Shown here: in pieces, positions 57,360-64,000 of the stretch | Layout: every line of letters begins with the position of its first letter | Numbering within the stretch: position 1 is the first letter of the stretch | Origin: Breviolum minutum Mf 1.05b.01 | Lineage: Eukaryota > Sar > Dinophyceae > Suessiales > Symbiodiniaceae | Direction: 5' to 3' | DNA: 64,000 nucleotides | NCBI GenBank assembly: GCA_000507305.1 | Contig: DF241486.1 | Span: 4,178-68,177 of the forward strand | Position numbers and translations under genes: made by a program | Notes under the pieces: model-generated | The model's input: the letters and a program-made list of their open reading frames with translations, nothing else | What the model was told of the DNA's origin: nothing | The model's database searches: none

Positions 57360-60180
57360 CATTAGCATTATGGCAACCCTGCTGTAGCGCGATGAAAAAA
57401 CACTTCAGATACGTTTGTTATCAATTAGTGCGCCCCGCAAAGAAACAGCCATAATGGCAATCCCCAAATAAATCCCAATGGCAATATTACTTTGCAAAAA
57501 AAATTTCTTGATATTTTGAGCTCAAAAGCTGAACTCCACTGCCCGATCAGCACACGCCCCCACCTGCGCCATCTAAAAGCCACTCGGCCAACTGGTCTTG
57601 AACCAGGAAGTGGCTTCCAAAAACGATTGTCTTTCCACAGCAAGTAATGGATGAGGATGACCAGTTGCATGGATGGGTTCCGTAAAACAAAGGCTGGAAA
57701 CCACGTTCGTTGTGGTGATGAATTTCACGGAAGGTCGTCTTTCATCATATATTTCACCGCGACCTGAACGATTTTTTTTGGTTCGGAAATTGCCAGGATC
57801 TTTGTCGCTTGCAACCCAATGATCTTTGGAGTCTGCTCTTAGGTTATCCATTTCACCAAAACACGCGCCTAGTGACATGGTTTGCCATATCATCGATGGC
57901 ATCAGGACTGAGCCGCCGAGGAAGAATGACGGCTCTGTCCATGTGTCAACCAGGGGGGAGTACCAAATAGACCAAACAAAATGGCTGATCTTTTGCATGA
58001 TCCATGTATCTATCAATATGTATAATCAGTGTAAATATACTATATAACATACATACTTAAAGATACATGATTCTCCATCCTACCATTGGGCAAAGTATTG
58101 ACTTGGACCTTTTAGGAGTGTTTGGAGTAAACTCGAGCAAGTTTTCTGGATGAATGAAATCTGGCTGGGATAATTTTTTCCGGGCCCACATGGTGACGAC
58201 TCACGGTGTGAAGTGCTTCGTAGCTTACACATTTGTCCCCGAATTGCGTCGAAATTATGGAATATTGACCTACGTACATGTACCTCGAACCTGTGAATGT
58301 CCTCTATTTTTGGGATTCAAACCTCCAAAAAGATGGCCCTTTACAATCAAAACAAAAATCACTTGGGTTCCAGGTACCTACACGTACAATTATGATAAGA
58401 ATAAGCCATTAATGGAAGTACATCTTCCATATGTGGAGCATCAAGCTGCAACGAATCCTTTACCAACTTTGGATAACCTACAGACCTCATGAGCGGGGGT
58501 GTTAGCGGTGTTAGCTTGGCTTCTTACATGAGAACTGAAAGGTCACAAGCATCACCAGCAAAGGCTCACAAATAATCATATACACCCCCGAAAACAAACA
58601 TGACAATGGAAAATCCCCGTTTGTTAATTGGAAATACATCTTCAAATGATTGATTTTCCATTGTCGGGTTAGTTTTCGGGGGGGCGGTAAACCTTCAATA
58701 CTCCAGTACAGACTGCTATAGTGGGGTCTCCCTTTGGTGAGTTTACGGAGTGTGGGTGATTGATATTTGGCGTTCGTTTTTAAGCTTCCTAACCATGGTG
58801 GCCTCGAAGTTTTCGGCTTCATGAAGGCAGTTTGGGGATAGTCATGGGGTCCTTGTAGGGATATCTTATATAGGACCTTTTAATAAGGGACTTATAGCAG
58901 CAAAGTGTTTATGGAAGCCAGGACAGATCCCCAAATCCATGCAACCCTTTTGGATCTCTTCAAATGGTAACTCGAACTCCAAAGATTGCCCAGGAAATAC
59001 GCTGTATGACCCAAATCTCGTTGATATGTATAATTTAATGTATATTATATATATACATTATTATTTAAATACTGTACATTATGTATCTAGTTGACTGTAG
59101 CATCTAAAAGGTCTAAAGGATAACCAAGCCTTTCCTTTGATCATATTACGTAGAAAGCAACCCAAACAATACCGTAGAACATATTCATGCTGAACTCAAA
59201 TCACCTGCACCCATCTTCTTAAAGGGGCCTAAACATCTCCTGGACAAACACGTCGACGTTGGCAGCAGTCCACAGCAGCACATGATCCTTGTGTAGCTCA
59301 GGTTGCCGACAGGAGGCTTTGGACAGCTGAAGCCTGTATGCAGTGATTAATCCAAAAGGTAAATCATGCAAAACTATACGTAATTCCCTCATAAGCTCAA
59401 CTTTCTATATTTGAGACTAGTCTGATTGTTGGAATCTAAAACCAACAATAGCGACCATGATTGCAGGTCCGTCCCAATTGAAGCTGTTTTGTTGGAATTG
59501 TGGTCAAATCCATTTTTTTAAAAGTAGCTCCAAAAAACGACAGACCCACACCAACAAAAGAAGAGCCAAAAAAAAACCATTTCCCATCCAAAAAACGGTC
59601 AGCCTTGTAGCTGTCTGCTTTCATCTGCGCAGGGCGCAATGCCTTGACAAAAGTCTGCACTATGAAGATGAAAACTCAAGATATCATTCATCCTGATAGT
59701 GTATTTATCCTGATAATGTTATCTTTCTTGGAGTGCTAGTGTGAATTGACCAGGTTGCATAACGAACCAAAGTCTCACACACATGAATTACTCAAGTATC
59801 AACAAAATCTAACCAGAAAAGCGATGGGAAAGATGCCTTCGCTATTTCTTGTGGCACCATCTCCTGGAAAACATTGATTCCAAATAGATATTCAATGGCC
59901 ACATTGCTGCCACTGACCATGAAACGATTATTTTCTTACAGTCAATTAAGGCTTCGCCTTTTTAATATCATCCAAATGATGGGAAATTTTTGGCGTATCC
60001 AAAGTCAACTGTGTCAGCCCAGTGTGACCCTGAGAATAGCACAGGCTTGGCACCTGTGGCGAACTGCCAAAAGGTATTCTTCCTGGCACGTTGCATTGGC
60101 ACCATAAGACCACAAGAGACTGAGAGTCCAGGTGCAGGATGTCAAAAAAACACAAACAGAGATGTTTAGAAGGATATCAT
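57360..60180. other. No supported gene
   Basis: This holds one palindromic element (58581-58689) and ORFs of about 110 to 150 codons (for example 58154-58492 plus, 57573-58016 minus) without convincing splice grammar or domains. Confidence 0.4.
58581..58689. mobile_element. Palindromic element, family A/B relative
   Basis: TACACCCCCGAAAACAAACATG and a mirrored GGGTTAGTTTTCGGGGGGGC flank GACAATGGAAAATC/GATTTTCCATTG, a long, nearly perfect hairpin of about 35 bp per arm. Confidence 0.75.
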
Positions 60181-60184
60181 ATTA

Positions 60185-61098
60185 TCGAAGGAAGCTTAAA
60201 TAGAAACATCCGACAATATGGAGAGTTGAAAACCAGATGCATAGCTCAGCAGTAGAGTCGTCAAGTCAGTCGACAAAAGATGCAATAGTGTCAAAGTCAA
60301 GTGAAAGAAGATACATCCGCGCTAAATGTTAGAGAAGTCACGAAATGCTGTGTTTTTTCAATGATTCGTGTGTCGGGTCAGTCGAAAAGTAGGCCTGTTA
60401 AAGCGGCGGGTGCGGAGTCAGGTGGTCAGCGGATAAATCAAAAATTGCACGCCGCTGTGGCGAAAAGCACATTCGGAAGTNNNNNNNNNNNNNNNNNNNN
60501 NNNNNNNNNNNNNNNNNNNNNNNNNNNNNNNNNNNNNNNNNNNNNNNNNNNNNNNNNNNNNNNNNNNNNNNNNNNNNNNNNNNNNNNNNNNNNNNNNNNN
60601 NNNNNNNNNNNNNNNNNNNNNNNNNNNNNNNNNNNNNNNNNNNNNNNNNNNNNNNNNNNNNNNNNNNNNNNNNNNNNNNNNNNNNNNNNNNNNNNNNNNN
60701 NNNNNNNNNNNNNNNNNNNNNNNNNNNNNNNNNNNNNNNNNNNNNNNNNNNNNNNNNNNNNNNNNNNNNNNNNNNNNNNNNNNNNNNNNNNNNNNNNNNN
60801 NNNNNNNNNNNNNNNNNNNNNNNNNNNNNNNNNNNNNNNNNNNNNNNNNNNNNNNNNNNNNNNNNNNNNNNNNNNNNNNNNNNNNNNGTGCTGATGTTGA
60901 AAAAATAGCACGCGGCTGTGGCGAAAGGCACATTTGGAAGTCAAAATCTTCAAAACCTGTGGGGTTCAAAGCACTTTTGGACGTGCTGATGTCGAAAATT
61001 TGTACGACATTAGGAAGTGAAAATGTTCAAATGTGTCTTTTCTGACCGCAAGTGCTCATGTTTCACGGAGTATCTTGTGTGTTTCTTCTGACCGCAAG

Positions 61099-61136
<38 letters not shown>

Positions 61137-61568
61137 CTTGTTCTTGTTTTTGTGGTTGTTGAGATGCTTGTTGTTGTTGATGGTGTTGTTGGACCAAATG
61201 AACACAATGCTAGGTGGAAAGATAGATGGATGAATTCATATTTCCTCCGATAGCTCGTTACATAGATAAGTATCATTTGACAGGAAAGTTTCTATGTTTA
61301 GTGGAACAGAGCAGTATCAAGCGTCATATGGACTGAACGGATGATTCATCTGTAAGCCTTGTCCCATGAACGTCTAGACGCAATAGATATTTAGAGATGG
61401 AAGCTATGTCTCGAAGATAAAGGAAATGATAGATATCTAGTGTTTTTCAGTAAAGTGTGGGAGCAATGTGAGCAAAAATGATCAAAGCCTCAGTCACAAC
61501 AGCACATCTCTCCTATAGGTTTCCTATTTTGAAACTTCCGCCACCGCCTTGTGCGGTACTACTGGTTG
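60185..61568. repeat. Tandem duplication, copy 1 (contains a 407-base gap)
   Basis: The unit starts TCGAAGGAAG-TTAAATAG and ends GCGGTACTACTGGT. It is nearly identical to copy 2 at an offset of exactly 1384 bp (for example 60301 matches 61685). Bases 60481-60887 are undetermined. It includes a GTT run at 61098-61138. Confidence 0.9.
60481..60887. other. Assembly gap (407 N)
   Basis: Undetermined bases, inside the 94-bp sub-repeat array of copy 1. Collapse or expansion of the array at this point is likely. Confidence 1.
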
Positions 61569-62272
61569 TCGAAGGAAGTTTAAATAGAAACTTCCGACAA
61601 TATGGAGAGTTGAAAACCAGATGCATAGCTCAGCAGTAGAGTCGTCAAGTCAGTCGACAAAAGATGCAATAGTGTCAAAGTCAAGTGAAAGAAGATACAT
61701 CCGCGCTAAATGTTAGAGAAGTCACGAAATGCTGTGTTTTTTCAATGATTCGTGTGTCGGGTCAGTCGAAAAGTAGGCCTGTTAAAGCGGCGGGTGCGGA
61801 GTCAGGTGGTCAGCGGATGAATCAAAAATTGCACGTCGCTGTGGCGAAAAGCACATTCGGAAGTGAAAATGTACAAAACACCGCATTCCGAGAGCACTTT
61901 TGTAAGTGCTGATGTCGAAAAATTGTACGCCACTGTGGCGAAAAGCACATTTGGAAGTGAAAATGTTAAAAAACTGAGGGTCCGCGAACACTTTTCGAAG
62001 TTCAGATGTCGAAAAATTGTACGCCATTGTGGCGAAACGTGCATTTTGAAGTCAAAATGCACAAAACATGACGTGTTCCTGGACCACTTTTGTACGTGCT
62101 GATGTTGAAAAAATGCACGCGGCTGTGGCGAAAGGCGCATTTNTGCTCACGCCGAGTAGATCATGATGAATAAATGTGATGCCCAAGCCAAACTTGTGTG
62201 TCTCTTTTGACCGCAAGTGCTCATGTTTCACGGAGTATCTTGTGTTTTTCTTCTGACCGCAAGTAGTAGTAG

Positions 62273-62328
<56 letters not shown>

Positions 62329-62776
62329 CTTGTTCTTGTTTTTGTGGTTGTTGAGATCTTTGACGTTGTTGAGATGCTTGTTGTTGTTGATGGTGTTGTT
62401 GGACCATATGAACACAATGCTAGGTGGAAAGATAGATGGATGAATTCATATTTCCTCCGATAGCTCGTTACATAGATAAGTATCATTTGACAGGAAAGTT
62501 TCTATGTTTAGTGGAACAGAGCAGTATCAAGCGTCATATGGACTGAACGGATGATTCATCTGTAAGCCTTGCCCCATGAACGTCTAGACGCAATAGATAT
62601 TTAGAGATGGAAGTTATGTCTCGAAGATAAAGGAAATGATAGATATCTAGTGTTTTTCAGTATAGTGTGGGAGCAATGTGAGCAAAAATGATCAAAGCCT
62701 CAGTCACAACAGCACATCTCTCCTATAGGTTTCCTATTTTGAAACTTCCGCCACCGCCTTGTGCGGTACTACTGGT
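61569..62776. repeat. Tandem duplication, copy 2
   Basis: This is the second copy, 1208 bp long as sequenced. It contains the 94-bp sub-repeats, a longer GTT run (62268-62330), one undetermined base at 62143, and an extra GATCTTTGACGTTGTTGA insertion relative to copy 1. No long coding frame is shared by the two copies. Confidence 0.9.
61826..62143. repeat. 94-bp sub-repeats inside copy 2
   Basis: CTGTGGCGAAAAGCACATTT-GGAAGTGAAAATG and its variants recur with CTGTGGCG (or TTGTGGCG) at 61839, 61933, 62027 and 62123. The unit is 94-96 bp, not a multiple of three, so it is not a protein repeat. Confidence 0.85.
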
Positions 62777-62907
62777 ATGTATGTATACGTATATATATAA
62801 CTGCATATATACATAAATACAATATACATAGCATACGCACAAACACAAACCAAATGCAATCCCCTATCACAGGTCAGCCATGTTGGCATTCCCCCACAAA
62901 AAATGTC

Positions 62908-63006
62908 CTCGATGACGGATCGATACTGAGAACCTTGGTCAGAAGGCCTATCTGGCAGCCTATTTGCTATACACAGCAAGTCATGAAACGAATCAAACTT
63001 CATCAT
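62908..63006 (-). CDS. Candidate exon(s), weakly MsrA-like
   Basis: On the minus strand the frame reads SFHDLLCIANRLPD and then PSDQGSQYRSVIE, the latter between ATAG|GCC and GAG|GACAT (GA donor). DQGSQYRSVI resembles the GTQYRS motif of peptide methionine sulfoxide reductase A, and SFHDLL resembles the helix before it, but the intervening HDPT is missing and no catalytic Cys exon (GCFWG) was seen. The assignment is weak. Confidence 0.25.
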
Positions 63007-63009
63007 TTC

Positions 63010-64000
63010 TCTCTACGAAATGCCGACTCGCCATGTAAAATCAATATCATATATTATCATATAAACACTTTCTGAAGGTAAATTACGATTTCTGTGCTTT
63101 TCGTACAAACTGATTTTGCAGAGCATCGAGCATTTTACGTGAAAAATTCAACACCAGATTTGGCATCGGTGATTTTGGGATGATTTCCTGATGCTAAACT
63201 ACCTCTTTGGGGTGACCTCGTGTGACCGCTATTAAGTTGACTTGAATCTTAAGGTGCAAGGATTGTACGAACTGCCACAAGTGAAGCAGCCAGCACTCAT
63301 TAGTCACCCTGAAATATCTTATGAACAAAACGCAATTACGTGGACCTCTTCCCATGGTGCTGCGTAGGAAGTAAAACAGTTGAGAGTGGTTTGCGGTTGA
63401 GCTAGCCATCTAAAAATTATACGAATAGTCGTTGAGATAGAGTTGAGCAGGCAACTCTCCTACAAAATTAACCCAAATGGAAGGCCTGGCCTCTTCTTCT
63501 TATGAGTCCAGAAGTAAAAATGGTAAAGGCTTCATTCCTGGGGCATGAAACCCAACCCTCCAATCCTAGGTTACATTGATTGCTGGATCATCATTTTGTT
63601 TCAGGGCGGAGCTGTCATACATATCATGTCTGATACCAAAAGCTAATCAAATGCTCCAAAAATCAAAGAAAAAACAAGAAACATCCCAATGTGACTTTTC
63701 AGAGTGGATGCCCTTCACTAAATGACTACCAGTCTGGTGCCGCGATGACTAGATCTATCAGCCAAGATGATGAAATGCGGCTGGGTGACAAGAGGTTCCT
63801 TGAATCCTCGTAGAATTGGCACCTGATTGCATCGATTTGGAGCATGATGCTGCAGGACTCAACGTGGCGGAACACGACTCAACGGTAGTAGACATATCCA
63901 ACCAAAAGGGAAGATCATCGACTCAAAAGTGCCAAACTTTTGAAGTGATTTTTTTCTGTTATTCAGGGTACTCACCAACAGCCTCAAAGGACTTAGAATG
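63010..64000. other. No supported gene
   Basis: A minus-strand open stretch at about 63723-63856 may be an exon. The rest shows no coding signal I trust. Confidence 0.3.
63885..63972. mobile_element. Palindromic element, family A copy 8 (diverged)
   Basis: GTAGACATATCC at the left, the core AGATCATCGACTCAAAAG and a right end CAGGGTACTC match the family. The right arm is degraded. Confidence 0.5.

Noticed and set aside
56835-57368. 177-codon minus-strand ORF
   Set aside because: It overlaps the better supported plus-strand terminal exon and runs through the tRNA-like sequence; it shows no domain and no AG|G edges.

Overview
This is 64 kb of a eukaryotic nuclear genome, and the splice sites point to a dinoflagellate. 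I rebuilt one complete-looking enzyme gene exon by exon. Its introns start with GT (14 of 28), GC (10) or GA (3), one start is unclear, and they almost always end in AG followed by G in the next exon. Mixed GT/GC/GA donors with AG|G acceptors are established for Symbiodiniaceae and other dinoflagellates. Very short exons, introns of about 0.2 to 2 kb, many microsatellites and dispersed palindromic elements fit. The genus cannot be told from sequence alone; the label is inference.

Layout. 1-720 is an AT-rich island unlike the rest, with two short plus-strand ORFs, each followed directly by the same 45-bp hairpin module, a virus-like arrangement. It abuts a 350-bp inverted-repeat element holding a 98-bp minisatellite. 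One minus-strand exon at 1474-1589 resembles a WD40 blade. 4453-25885 (minus) is a succinyl-CoA:3-ketoacid CoA transferase (SCOT) gene in about 29 exons, all phases consistent, 551 codons plus stop. 26.8-31.6 kb has several minus-strand exons of an unrecognised gene. 32-44 kb has no gene I can support, only palindromic repeats and simple sequence. 44.5-54.6 kb (minus) is a DUF1275/YoaK-type membrane protein gene. 55.9-57.0 kb (plus) holds the last three exons of an unknown gene, divergent from the DUF1275 gene; a 350-bp TTG/TTC microsatellite lies between them. A tRNA-like sequence follows at 57.27-57.36 kb. 60.2-62.8 kb is a tandem duplication (1384-bp offset) with internal 94-bp repeats and a 407-base assembly gap.

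The most interesting signals are (a) the AT-rich hairpin-punctuated island, (b) the non-canonical splicing, and (c) a family of about 80-110 bp palindromic elements. One copy lies 7 nt from a confirmed 3' splice site, in an intron flanked by a 10-nt direct repeat, as expected of an introner (intron-generating transposon). No function links the genes: SCOT is a mitochondrial ketone-body/acetate CoA-transfer enzyme, and the DUF1275 protein is an integral membrane protein of unknown substrate.
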